Source: Amylibacter sp. IMCC11727
Lineage (GTDB): Bacteria; Pseudomonadota; Alphaproteobacteria; Rhodobacterales; Rhodobacteraceae
Direction of reading: 5' to 3'
DNA length: 64,000 nucleotides
Assembly (NCBI RefSeq): GCF_029854195.1
Contig: NZ_CP122960.1
Coordinates: forward strand, 1,494,001 to 1,558,000
Made by a program: the position numbers and the translations under genes. Shown in pieces: positions 42,696-51,020 of the stretch; position 1 is the first letter of the stretch; the number at the start of each line of letters is the position of its first letter. The notes beneath the pieces are model-generated. The model was not told where the DNA came from and ran no database searches. It saw only the letters and a list, made by a program, of their open reading frames with translations.

Positions 42696-44339
42696 TTACA
42701 GGTCAGCCGCACAAAAAACGCGTCCGCCCTGAACCGTTCCCCATACGCGAACATCTTTCAGGTTCTCACCGCCAATTTCGGTGGGATCATCTTCCAACAC
42801 CGCAAAATCGGCGTTTTTACCCACTTCAATCGACCCGACCTCATGATCCATATGCAAGGTGTAAGCCGCGCCGATTGTAATGGCATAGAGCGCCTCGTTG
42901 ACATCAATCTTTTCATGGTCCCCTTGGACCCGACCCGATGCGGTTCTCCGATTGACCGCACACCATGCGGTAAACAACGGACCAAGCGGGGTGATTGGCG
43001 CGTCTGAATGGATCGACATAGGAACATTGGAATTGAGCGCGGTGCGACACGCGTTCATGCGCATGGCGCGTTCTGGTCCCACAGTCAGACGGTAATGTTC
43101 ATCTCCCCAATAAAAATGGTGATTGGCAAACAGGTTCACGCACATGCCCAGCGTGTTCATGCGCCGAAACTGTGCTGCATCTGCCAATTGGCAGTGTTGC
43201 AAGGTAAAGCGATGATCAGGGTGTGGGGTGTCTCTCAGGGCAGGGGCAATCGTATCCAGCACCATTTCGGTGGCTTCATCGCCATTGGTATGCGTATGCA
43301 CCTGAATATCCGCCGCTAAAGCCAGTCGATACAGCTCCGCCAACTGCTCTGGCGCGGTATACCACAGCCCGTTTGGTGCACCGTTGTGATACCCTGGCCA
43401 ACGCATCCGCGCTGAAAACCCTTGGATCGAGCCATCGGCAAACGCTTTGATACGCCCCAACCGCAACCGATCAGATGACATATCACGCAGTTCCACCGCG
43501 CGGGCCACGGTGTCCTTCGCTGTGGCCCCCATAAACGCTTTTAACGGAACAACACAGGCGGGGAATTTATCGTCGTTCGTGACCCTAAGCATCGCCGCAA
43601 CCCCATCGGGTTCCAGACGGGCCGCCAAATCCGTAACGGTCGTCACCCCAGTGCGCACACACAGTCTCGCAAAATCCCACAATCCGTCTTCATCGCCGTC
43701 CGCTTTGGTGCGATCATACCCAACCAGCGCCGCAACGGGAGTCATCACCTCTGGGCTGAACAATTCACCCGTTGGCAACCCATCGTCCCCCAACGGAATG
43801 CCAGGATGATTTAGCCCTGTCTTTAAATAACCGCCCAGTTCTAACGCACGGGTATTTGCGTTCATGATATGGCCTGACGCATGTAAAACCCCAATGGGCC
43901 GCGTGGTTGAAACCCGATCCAGATCAGCCCGCGTAACGCGCACATTGTCCATATAAATCGGATCAAGTGACCAGCCAAACAAAGGGGCTTCTGGATCATC
44001 TAGTTTGGCATCGGCCTCTTTGAGGCGGTCCAAGACAACATCCATTGTCTGCGCACCAGCCCATGTTTTGCCACTTGGATCCGTGCGATCAAAATAACCG
44101 CAATACACATGCCGCCAAAACGTTCCCTCGGCTTTGTGGGCGTGGCCTTCCACCAATCCAGGCATCAGGATTTTATCTGCAAAGGTCTCATCCAGCCGAT
44201 AATTCCCCCATGTTTCCAATTCAGCCAGATCACCAACAGCCAGGATTTTCCCATCCCGAACCGCAACATGGCTCGCGGTTGGGCGGCTCGGGTTCATCGT
44301 GATAATCTTACGGGCGGAATAAATTGTTGTGTCAGTCAT
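42696..44339 (-). CDS. Amidohydrolase, YtcJ-like (amidohydrolase 3 family)
   Basis: A 547-residue metal-dependent hydrolase from ATG 44339. The metal-binding HxH is in MPGLVEGHAHKAEG (about 58-71). Further metal ligands are suggested by HTHTNGDEA and HQ-type TLQHCQLAD segments, and SIHSDAPITPLGP holds the conserved Asp. YtcJ-type enzymes act on N-acyl or exocyclic amides. It heads a unit with the AbrB-type membrane protein and is divergent from the D-threonine-aldolase-like gene, with an operator-like dyad between them. The substrate is unknown. Confidence 0.8.
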   Translation of the reverse strand: MTDTTIYSARKIITMNPSRPTASHVAVRDGKILAVGDLAELETWGNYRLDETFADKILMPGLVEGHAHKAEGTFWRHVYCGYFDRTDPSGKTWAGAQTMDVVLDRLKEADAKLDDPEAPLFGWSLDPIYMDNVRVTRADLDRVSTTRPIGVLHASGHIMNANTRALELGGYLKTGLNHPGIPLGDDGLPTGELFSPEVMTPVAALVGYDRTKADGDEDGLWDFARLCVRTGVTTVTDLAARLEPDGVAAMLRVTNDDKFPACVVPLKAFMGATAKDTVARAVELRDMSSDRLRLGRIKAFADGSIQGFSARMRWPGYHNGAPNGLWYTAPEQLAELYRLALAADIQVHTHTNGDEATEMVLDTIAPALRDTPHPDHRFTLQHCQLADAAQFRRMNTLGMCVNLFANHHFYWGDEHYRLTVGPERAMRMNACRTALNSNVPMSIHSDAPITPLGPLFTAWCAVNRRTASGRVQGDHEKIDVNEALYAITIGAAYTLHMDHEVGSIEVGKNADFAVLEDDPTEIGGENLKDVRVWGTVQGGRVFCAADL

Positions 44340-44412
44340 GGGGTAACTCTCATTTAAAGACGTCAATTCAAAGCAGGTTAAGGCAGGCTAAGCTGCCGCG
44401 CGTGTTTCGTAA

Positions 44413-44428
44413 AACAGTTTTAACTGTT
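44413..44428. promoter_or_regulatory. 7-bp dyad AACAGTT-N2-AACTGTT
   Basis: A perfect 7-bp inverted repeat with a 2-base spacer sits in the 296-base divergent region between the amidohydrolase and the PLP enzyme, 74 bases from the amidohydrolase start. It is short-spaced, so it is more likely an operator than a hairpin. The rest of that divergent region shows no gene. Confidence 0.5.
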
Positions 44429-44635
44429 CTGTATGTACTTTGACGCTGGGGCTGAATTTGAGAACAGCGCACGCGCCAGTTCGCACTGCGCGTCAGTTCA
44501 TCCCACTGGTTTATATGAATCCCTTACCCAACCCGCGCCTTACGTCCACAAGCCGCTTTATTATTCCGCATGTGGATTTTAAAACACGTCCATGTCCGCA
44601 AGTTCACACCGCACCAGCAACGACAAGGAACGCGC

Positions 44636-45760
44636 ATGCTTCGCCCTCAAAACGGTTTTGAAACACTGACCACACCCGCCCTTGTGCTAGATGCTGCCAA
44701 GATGGAGCGTAACATCAACCGTCTCAACGCACATGCCACTAACTTGGGCGTCACACTGCGGCCTCATCTTAAAACCGCCAAATCTGTGGAAATCGCAAAA
44801 CAGCTCACAGGGGGCATTAACGGCCCCATCACTGTGTCCACCTTGGCCGAGGCCGAAACGTTTCATCGCGCAGGACACACCGATATCTTATATGCCGTGG
44901 GTATCGCCCCGCAAAAATTGCCCCGTGTACAGGCATTGCGAGCGCAGGGCTGTGACCTCGTGGTGATCCTAGACAATACTGCCCAAGCCACTGCGGTTGC
45001 GGATGCGGGTGTCCCTGCATTGATCGAAATCGACTGCGATGGTCATCGTGGCGGAGTGCTTTGTGATGATCCAACATTGATCGACATAGGCAACATCTTG
45101 GCGGCCAAAGGCGTCTTGCGCGGTGTCATGACCCATGCAGGCGAAAGCTATACGGTACGCGGCAATGATGCCCATGCCAAATTTGCCGAACTGGAACGCA
45201 GTGCAACAGTACGCGCCGCAGAAAACCTGCGGGCTGCAGGATTGCCTTGTCCAGTTGTCAGCGTTGGCTCCACGCCCACGGCCCACGCCGCGCAGGATCT
45301 GACAGGGGTGACCGAATTGCGCGCAGGCGTTTATATGTTCTTCGATCTTGTTATGGCGGGTATTGATGTCTGCCAGATCGACGATATCGCGCTTAGCGTC
45401 TTAACCACCGTTATTGGGCATCAGCCTGCCAAGGGTTGGGTGATGGTGGATGCTGGCTGGATGGCAACCTCGCGGGATCGGGGCACGGCGCATCAAGACG
45501 TGGATCAAGGGTATGGCATTGTCTGTTATGCCCAAGGGCAGGTGATACCGGATTTGATTGTCAGCAGCGCCAATCAGGAACATGGTATTCTTTCGCTTCG
45601 GCCTCAGTCCGACAAACCCATGCCGGACCTTCCTGTTGGCACACTTTTGCGCATCCTGCCCAACCACGCCTGCGCAACAGCGGCCCAGCACGACAGATAT
45701 TCCGTTGTTCCCGCCGATGGGGGGGCGCTGCAAACTTGGCATCGGTTTGGCGGCTGGTAA
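44636..45760 (+). CDS. D-threonine aldolase / D-serine dehydratase-like PLP enzyme
   Basis: A 374-residue fold-type III PLP protein from ATG 44636 with AAGGAA upstream. The PLP Lys is in LRPHLKTAKS (about residues 39-48). The C-terminal metal-binding HxC is ILPNHACATAA, as in D-threonine aldolase, eukaryotic-type D-serine dehydratase and D-threo-3-hydroxyaspartate dehydratase. It cleaves or dehydrates a D-3-hydroxy-amino acid. It lies beside the AbrB/amidohydrolase unit and the D-amino-acid-type dehydrogenase, giving a small D-amino-acid theme. The exact reaction is undecided. Confidence 0.83.
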   Translation: MLRPQNGFETLTTPALVLDAAKMERNINRLNAHATNLGVTLRPHLKTAKSVEIAKQLTGGINGPITVSTLAEAETFHRAGHTDILYAVGIAPQKLPRVQALRAQGCDLVVILDNTAQATAVADAGVPALIEIDCDGHRGGVLCDDPTLIDIGNILAAKGVLRGVMTHAGESYTVRGNDAHAKFAELERSATVRAAENLRAAGLPCPVVSVGSTPTAHAAQDLTGVTELRAGVYMFFDLVMAGIDVCQIDDIALSVLTTVIGHQPAKGWVMVDAGWMATSRDRGTAHQDVDQGYGIVCYAQGQVIPDLIVSSANQEHGILSLRPQSDKPMPDLPVGTLLRILPNHACATAAQHDRYSVVPADGGALQTWHRFGGW

Positions 45761-45990
45761 GGGTACACCAAACTGCAATCATGAAAATCATTCCCAAACC
45801 GCATTAGAATGGACCAAACATTGGAAATCTCAGGCGACCAACTCGAAAGCGTAGCATGTGTTCGGTACGGCGCTTAAAACATCCCAAGACCGCTTTGAAA
45901 GCTCAAGGTGGACACATGTTTTGAGTTTAATAGGTTAAAAATCTGCGATAAGAATTCCTAAAGCTGGAAGTTTACCTAAGGATACTCACA
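45761..45990. other. Intergenic region upstream of VanA-like gene
   Basis: This 230-base non-coding stretch presumably holds the VanA-like promoter. No terminator or dyad of note was found apart from distant CATGTGT/ACACATG arms. Confidence 0.4.
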
Positions 45991-47031
45991 ATGTTTCTGA
46001 AAAACGCATGGTATGTTGCCGCTTGGGACCATGAAATCACCCGCGATTTGCAGCAAATCGTTGTTTTGGGTGAAAAAATCTGCGTTTTTCGAACAGAAGA
46101 AGGCGAATTGGTCGGGCTCGAAGACGCCTGTCCCCATCGCAAACTGCCGCTATCCAAAGGTCGCATCAAAGGGGACACGGTGGAATGTGGCTACCACGGG
46201 CTGACGTTTGATTGCGCGGGTCAATGTGTTTGGTCCCCTGGCAATGGGCGCATCCCGTCAAATGCCAAGGTGCACGCTTATCCGCTGCATGAAAAATACG
46301 GTCTCGTCTGGATTTGGATGGGCAATCCAGCGCTGGCCGACCCGTCTGAGATTTTCGAAATTGAAAACTTCGACAATCCCGAATGGGGCATCAATCGCGG
46401 TGACGCGATGGAGCTGAATTGCAATTATTTGCTCATGTGTGACAATCTTTTGGACCCAACCCACGTTGCTTGGGTCCACCAAAGCAGCTTTGCCGCAGAC
46501 GCCACCAAAGACACACCGCTGCGCATTTCAAAAACTGACGAAGGCATCATCGTCCATCGTTGGATGATGGATCATGAGCCTGCTCCGTTTTACAAAAAAA
46601 TTGTCGAATTTGAAGGCAACTGTGATCGGCTCCAACACTACGAAGTGCGCTATCCTTCCCACGCGCTGATCAAAGCAGTCTTTACCCCAGCAGGGACGGG
46701 CGGCCCCGAAGGACCACTGCACGAAAAGACCTTCATTATGGACAGCTACAACTTTATGACGCCCACCAACGAAGGCCAAACGCGGTACTATTGGTTCCAG
46801 CTGCGCAATATACGCCCAGATGATGAAGCCTTGTCCAAAATGATGACCGAAGACGTTCAGCACGCCTTTGAAGAAGATCGCGCCGTTCTGAACGAAGTGC
46901 AAAAAGGCATGACAGAAAAGCGCACGCCTCACATTGATTTGCCTATCGACGGCGGCCAACTTCGCTTTCGGCGTCAATTGCAGGCCATGATCAACGAAGA
47001 ACAACAAGTCGATCAACAAATGGCCGAATAA
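45991..47031 (+). CDS. VanA-like Rieske oxygenase (aromatic O-demethylase type)
   Basis: A 346-residue Rieske oxygenase of the vanillate demethylase/phthalate-type class. The Rieske ligands are Cys47/His49 (ACPHR) and Cys66/His69 (CGYHG). The mononuclear iron site is DNLLDPTHVAWVH (His158, His163). It begins with MFLKNAWYVAAW, as VanA does. The family removes O-methyl groups or hydroxylates aromatic acids. No VanB-type reductase gene is adjacent. The gene is monocistronic and is followed by a GC-rich hairpin. Confidence 0.87.
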   Translation: MFLKNAWYVAAWDHEITRDLQQIVVLGEKICVFRTEEGELVGLEDACPHRKLPLSKGRIKGDTVECGYHGLTFDCAGQCVWSPGNGRIPSNAKVHAYPLHEKYGLVWIWMGNPALADPSEIFEIENFDNPEWGINRGDAMELNCNYLLMCDNLLDPTHVAWVHQSSFAADATKDTPLRISKTDEGIIVHRWMMDHEPAPFYKKIVEFEGNCDRLQHYEVRYPSHALIKAVFTPAGTGGPEGPLHEKTFIMDSYNFMTPTNEGQTRYYWFQLRNIRPDDEALSKMMTEDVQHAFEEDRAVLNEVQKGMTEKRTPHIDLPIDGGQLRFRRQLQAMINEEQQVDQQMAE

Positions 47032-47380
47032 GCGTTCCCTCGGATCAGATTTGCTCTTGGTGCCGCACTGCCAATTTCGAACATCACAGAGAGCATACAC
47101 TGGAATTGCGCCTGCCCATTGTCGTGCAGGCGCTCAACGCACACCACACAACGCACTGAAAACACACAGTTAAGCATGGCGAACACGCCATCAATTCAGT
47201 CTCTGAAAAAGGAGTTGGCTGTGCACACGCGTCACAAAACGCCGCTATGCTTTCTGCTTCATTCAGTTCAGCGCCCGAACGATCCCATTCATTGCAGCCT
47301 TGCTGAGAAAACAAATAGGTGACGCGTACTTTGGCATGCGACAGTATTTCAACCTGTGTCTTGTCACTGGCTTATCTCAT
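47032..47380. other. Non-coding stretch between VanA-like and amidotransferase genes
   Basis: These 349 bases hold the hairpin at 47108-47133 and otherwise no recognisable gene. Short frames on both strands (for example a minus-strand frame at 47084-47314) have no family resemblance that I can see and no good start. Confidence 0.5.
47108..47133 (+). terminator. Hairpin after VanA-like gene
   Basis: GCGCCTGC and GCAGGCGC form a perfect 8-bp GC-rich stem with a 10-nt loop, 77 bases after the stop. There is no T-tract, so it may be a Rho-assisted or 3'-stabilising structure. Confidence 0.45.
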
Positions 47381-48061
47381 TCAATTGCGTTCGAAAAATG
47401 TAACGATCTGCTGCGTTGCTTCATGGCGATCAGCGCGGCGCACAAGCGATGCGCGGGCTCTATCAATGATGTCGCGTGGCATGTCTTTTTCCATTTCATC
47501 AACCAAGGCCGCAATGAAACCATCTGTCATTTCGGGATGGTACTGTGTGGTTAAGACATGGCCTCCAATCGTGAACCCCGCGATAGGGCAACCTGGCGTT
47601 GTCGCGGAGACCTCCGCCCCTTTTGGCAAGGTCATCACCTGTTCTTTGTGCGCCCCATAGATCAGTAAAGATGTGTCTGCATTAATTGTGGTCTCCACAG
47701 TTCCCAACACCCAACCGCCAGGATTGTAGCCAATCGTCCCACCCAAGGCTGCAGCAATCGCCTGATGGCCAAAACACGCGCCGTACATTGGTTTCTTTTT
47801 CGCGGCGATATCGCGAATCAATTCCGCCAGCTGATCAATCCAACCGTCGCCGTCGCGCACTGACGCAGGGCTGCCTGTGATAATAAAGCCATCAAAGCCA
47901 CTGATGTCGTTTGGGAAAACGCCGTCCTTCACCGTGAAAATCTCAAACGTCCAGTCTGGGCGGGCTTCGTTGAGCAATATCTGGAATTTTTCGCCGTCTC
48001 GCGGATGATCGTCAGCGAAAGGTGTTTCGTCGGTATTTGTCATCAAGATGGCGAGGTGCAT
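47381..48061 (-). CDS. Class I glutamine amidotransferase-like hydrolase (TdnT/AtdA2/PuuD-type role proposed)
   Basis: A 226-residue class I amidotransferase from ATG 48061 with AAAGGA upstream. The triad is complete: Cys96 in GACFGHQ, His175 and Glu177 in QYHPEMTD. Stand-alone proteins of this kind paired with a GS-like ligase hydrolyse gamma-glutamyl amides, as in aniline (TdnT/AtdA2), isopropylamine (IpuF) and putrescine (PuuD) catabolism. It is divergent from the P450 gene across 74 bases with a perfect palindrome, and its natural partner is the GS-like protein 1.3 kb away. A general amidotransferase role is the alternative. Confidence 0.82.
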   Translation of the reverse strand: MHLAILMTNTDETPFADDHPRDGEKFQILLNEARPDWTFEIFTVKDGVFPNDISGFDGFIITGSPASVRDGDGWIDQLAELIRDIAAKKKPMYGACFGHQAIAAALGGTIGYNPGGWVLGTVETTINADTSLLIYGAHKEQVMTLPKGAEVSATTPGCPIAGFTIGGHVLTTQYHPEMTDGFIAALVDEMEKDMPRDIIDRARASLVRRADRHEATQQIVTFFERN

Positions 48062-48091
48062 GAGAAATTCCTTTACACATTTGCGATACTC

Positions 48092-48107
48092 TATAAATAT
48101 ATTTATA
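48092..48107. promoter_or_regulatory. 16-bp perfect palindrome in amidotransferase/P450 divergent promoter
   Basis: TATAAATATATTTATA is perfectly self-complementary and lies in the middle of the 74-base divergent region. It probably overlaps the promoters of both units, and it is the obvious operator candidate for the GntR/FCD-type regulator encoded at the end of the P450 unit. AT-rich -10-like sequence is included, so part of the symmetry could be a promoter element. Confidence 0.55.
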
Positions 48108-48135
48108 AGCATAGCAACTATATGGTGCGGCAGAC

Positions 48136-49392
48136 ATGACGATTTGGATTCCCACTGATGACGGGCACGCAGACCTGACCGACCACGACGCATTCACCAA
48201 CGGCGCGCCGCACAACACGTTTGCGCGTCTGCGGCGCGATGACCCGATGCATTGGACGGAATGGGATGGCGGCAAGGGGTTTTGGTCCGTAACGCGCCAC
48301 GCTGATATTCTTGAGTTGAATCGCCAAAGCGACTTGCTGTCATCAGCGCAGGGAATTCGGATCGAAGACCAATCACAAGAAGAATATATGGCGCGCCGCA
48401 CGTTCCAGGAAACCGACCCACCCGAACATATGTCCACGCGGGTCAAAGTTGCCAAAGCGTTCTCCAAACAAGTTATCTCAGGCTTCGAGGATGATATCCG
48501 CAACCTTTGCGCTGATATCTTAGACAGCGCGCTTCAGGCGGGCACGTTTGACGCCACCAAAATGATCGCACGCGAATTGCCCATGCGGATGTTGGGCCGT
48601 ATTCTAGGGACACCCGAAGAAGACCTGTCGTGGCTTGTCGACAAGGGTGACGCTCTCATGGCCAACACGGACCCCGATTTCACCGATCACGTGATGGATA
48701 AGCTTGAAACAGATGAATACCGCCTGATGCCGTTCAACTCCCCCGCAGGCGCCGAACTGTATGAATACGCAGACACCTTGATGGAACGCAAAGCGGCGGC
48801 TGGTGATACCAGCGGCATTTTACACATGATGCGCCAGCCCGGGCCTGATGGGAAATGCATCAACGAGCGTGAGTTCAAGAACTTCTTCTGTCTGCTCGTT
48901 GCCGCAGGCAATGACACAACGCGCTATTCGCTCGCCGCTGGCATTCACGCACTTTGCCAACAGCCCGAACTTTTGGGACAAATCAAAGAGGGTTCGGTTC
49001 TTGATACGGCACCCGATGAAATCATCCGTTGGGCGTCGCCTGCCTCGTATTTCCGACGCACCGCGACCCGTGATTTCAACATGCACGGAAAGACAATCAA
49101 AGCAGGCGACAAGGTTGTCTATTGGTTTATCTCTGCCAACCGTGACGAAGCCGCGTTCGATGATCCGTTTCGCGTAGATCTTGCGCGAACACCGAACAAG
49201 CATCTGGCGTTTGGACAAGGTGGTCCCCATGTTTGTCTCGGCATGTGGCTTGCGCGCCTCGAAGTGCGCATTTTGTTTCAAGAACTTGCCAAGCGCATCA
49301 AATCTATCGAACCGGCTGGAAAAGCAAAGTTTTTGCGGTCCAATTTCGTGGGCGGGATCAAAAACCTGCCAGTCACAGTCCAACTTACGTAA
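48136..49392 (+). CDS. Cytochrome P450
   Basis: A 418-residue soluble bacterial P450. The I-helix motif is AGNDTTR (257-263), the K-helix ExxR is Glu295-Ile-Ile-Arg298 and the heme-binding loop is FGQGGPHVCLG with Cys367. It uses two electrons and O2 to hydroxylate or N/O-dealkylate a substrate. The putidaredoxin-type ferredoxin needed for electron delivery is encoded two genes downstream; a ferredoxin reductase is not. Placement with a GS-like ligase and an amidotransferase suggests that it acts on a gamma-glutamylated amine. The family number cannot be assigned here. Confidence 0.92.
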   Translation: MTIWIPTDDGHADLTDHDAFTNGAPHNTFARLRRDDPMHWTEWDGGKGFWSVTRHADILELNRQSDLLSSAQGIRIEDQSQEEYMARRTFQETDPPEHMSTRVKVAKAFSKQVISGFEDDIRNLCADILDSALQAGTFDATKMIARELPMRMLGRILGTPEEDLSWLVDKGDALMANTDPDFTDHVMDKLETDEYRLMPFNSPAGAELYEYADTLMERKAAAGDTSGILHMMRQPGPDGKCINEREFKNFFCLLVAAGNDTTRYSLAAGIHALCQQPELLGQIKEGSVLDTAPDEIIRWASPASYFRRTATRDFNMHGKTIKAGDKVVYWFISANRDEAAFDDPFRVDLARTPNKHLAFGQGGPHVCLGMWLARLEVRILFQELAKRIKSIEPAGKAKFLRSNFVGGIKNLPVTVQLT

Positions 49393-49402
49393 GGAAAACC
49401 AA

Positions 49403-50692
49403 ATGACCGATCGCCTGCGCGCAGTTTTTTGCGACCATCTTAGCCTGATCCGTGGAAAATATTTGCCTGCTTCAAAAATTGGGAACAACGAAACGAATTT
49501 TTGCCGTTCGACTTACGGTGTCCACTTCGACAAGGATTTGTTGCCGTCGCCAGGTTCAATGATGATGGAAGGGCTGCCCGATATGGAACTGCGCTGGAAC
49601 GCGAATGACATTCGTGACAGCTGGCAGGACGGCACCAAAATTGTTATCGGCGATCTGTACGGCATGGATGGCACGCCGCTACCGATGTGCGGACGTGGCG
49701 CATTAAAACGTGCGGTCGCTGCATGGGTTCAAGATGGCCTGACGCCCATGATTGGGATCGAACTTGAGGCATTTGCGTTTCAAAAAGATGCGAACGGCAA
49801 TTTGGTACCTTACGATGCACCGGGCGCTATGGTGTACGGCACTGGCCCTGGCACTGATCCGCTTGGTTTCAATGATGCGATCTGGGAAGCCGCCGAAAAG
49901 CTCGGGTTCCGCTTGGACATGATTACGGCGGAATACGATGCGCCGCAGTTTGAATACACGCTGACGTTCGACAACGCGCTAAAGGCCGTGGACGACATAG
50001 TACTGTTCCGCCAAATGGCCCGTGAAATCGCATTGGGCTTTGGCATCATCCTGACGTTTTTGCCCAAACCAATTGCCGAAGCTGGCGGATCGGGCATGCA
50101 CATCAATTTCTCCTTCCAAGACGCGGACGGCAACAACGCCTTGCCTAAAGACGGCAAAAGCGGCCCCGATCATCTAAGTGACTTGGCCAAAGCCTGTATC
50201 GCGGGTCTGGTGCATCACCACAAAGGTCTTGCAGGATTGCTGGCCCCCACCGCGAATTCTTACAAGCGCCTGCAACCTGCCAGCCTGTCGGGGTATTGGC
50301 AAAACTGGGGTGGCGACCACCGAAACGTGACCACGCGCGTGTCTGAAGAAGGTGGCGCCAAAACTCGTCTTGAACACCGCATGGCTGATGCATCTGCTAA
50401 CCCCTACACAGCTGTTGCTGCCGTTTTACAAGCCGCACGGCTTGGCCTCACAAATGGGTACGACTTACCCGCGCACGAAACGGGTGACGGGTTTGAAGTG
50501 ACTGACGCCACAACAGGCGTTGCAACCGATTTGAACGCTGCGATGGAAGACCTTGAAGCAGACACAGCCCTGCGCGCTGCGGTCGGTGAAACACTCGTAG
50601 ACAATCAGATCTTCATGCGTCGGGCAGAGGTCGAAAAGACAGCTGATCTTGACGATGTCGCGTTGCGTGATTTTTACATTCACTACATCTAA
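49403..50692 (+). CDS. Glutamine synthetase-like gamma-glutamyl ligase
   Basis: A 429-residue GS-fold protein from ATG 49403, placed after TAAGGAAAACCA. Catalytic-core marks are GIELEAFAF (metal Glu residues, about 118-126), EYDAPQFEYTL (about 177-187), GSGMHINFSF (about 230-239) and NRxxx-like ANSYKRLQP. The N-terminal part is shorter than that of GlnA, and it lacks a clear adenylylation-loop Tyr. Such proteins (PuuA, IpuC, TdnQ/AtdA1, GlnA3) join glutamate to an amine with ATP. It lies 10 bases after the P450 gene and 10 before the ferredoxin gene, so it is one operon. The amine is unknown. Confidence 0.85.
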   Translation: MTDRLRAVFCDHLSLIRGKYLPASKIGNNETNFCRSTYGVHFDKDLLPSPGSMMMEGLPDMELRWNANDIRDSWQDGTKIVIGDLYGMDGTPLPMCGRGALKRAVAAWVQDGLTPMIGIELEAFAFQKDANGNLVPYDAPGAMVYGTGPGTDPLGFNDAIWEAAEKLGFRLDMITAEYDAPQFEYTLTFDNALKAVDDIVLFRQMAREIALGFGIILTFLPKPIAEAGGSGMHINFSFQDADGNNALPKDGKSGPDHLSDLAKACIAGLVHHHKGLAGLLAPTANSYKRLQPASLSGYWQNWGGDHRNVTTRVSEEGGAKTRLEHRMADASANPYTAVAAVLQAARLGLTNGYDLPAHETGDGFEVTDATTGVATDLNAAMEDLEADTALRAAVGETLVDNQIFMRRAEVEKTADLDDVALRDFYIHYI

Positions 50693-50702
50693 AGGCAGCC
50701 CC

Positions 50703-51020
50703 ATGAACGTAACTTGGACCCTCCCCGATGGCAGCACAAAAACCGCAATAGTTGCCGAAGGCACGAACCTGATGGAAGCGGCTGTTGCCAATAACATCCC
50801 AAACGTCGTCGGCGAATGCGGTGGCTGTTTGTCTTGTGCAACCTGCCACATCATAGTGGACCCAGACTGGGCCGTAAAAGCCGGTGAAGTCGGCGATTTT
50901 GAAGATGCCATGCTGGACACAACCGAGGCAGAACGCGGCGAAAACAGCCGCTTGTCTTGCCAGATCACAATGTCGCCCGACCTTGATGGGATAAAGCTCA
51001 TCGTGCCTGTTCCTGAATGA
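50703..51020 (+). CDS. [2Fe-2S] ferredoxin, putidaredoxin type
   Basis: A 105-residue ferredoxin from ATG 50703. The cluster ligands are Cys39, Cys45, Cys48 and Cys86 (C-x5-C-x2-C-x37-C), the same spacing as in putidaredoxin. It delivers electrons to the P450 encoded upstream. The matching reductase is not in the window and must be shared from elsewhere. Its stop overlaps the GntR start (ATGA). Confidence 0.93.
   Translation: MNVTWTLPDGSTKTAIVAEGTNLMEAAVANNIPNVVGECGGCLSCATCHIIVDPDWAVKAGEVGDFEDAMLDTTEAERGENSRLSCQITMSPDLDGIKLIVPVPE

Noticed and set aside
42696..44339. Amidohydrolase as the missing ACMS decarboxylase of the kynurenine route
   Set aside because: At 547 residues with YtcJ-type motifs it is a different branch from the roughly 330-residue ACMSD.
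47084..47314. Small minus-strand frame of 76 codons in the 47.0-47.4 kb gap
   Set aside because: No recognisable domain, no convincing start or ribosome-binding site, and it overlaps the hairpin at 47108-47133.
48136..51020. Interpretation as a standard aniline dioxygenase cluster
   Set aside because: The GS-like and amidotransferase-like genes fit, but there are no dioxygenase alpha/beta or reductase genes; the oxygenase is a P450.
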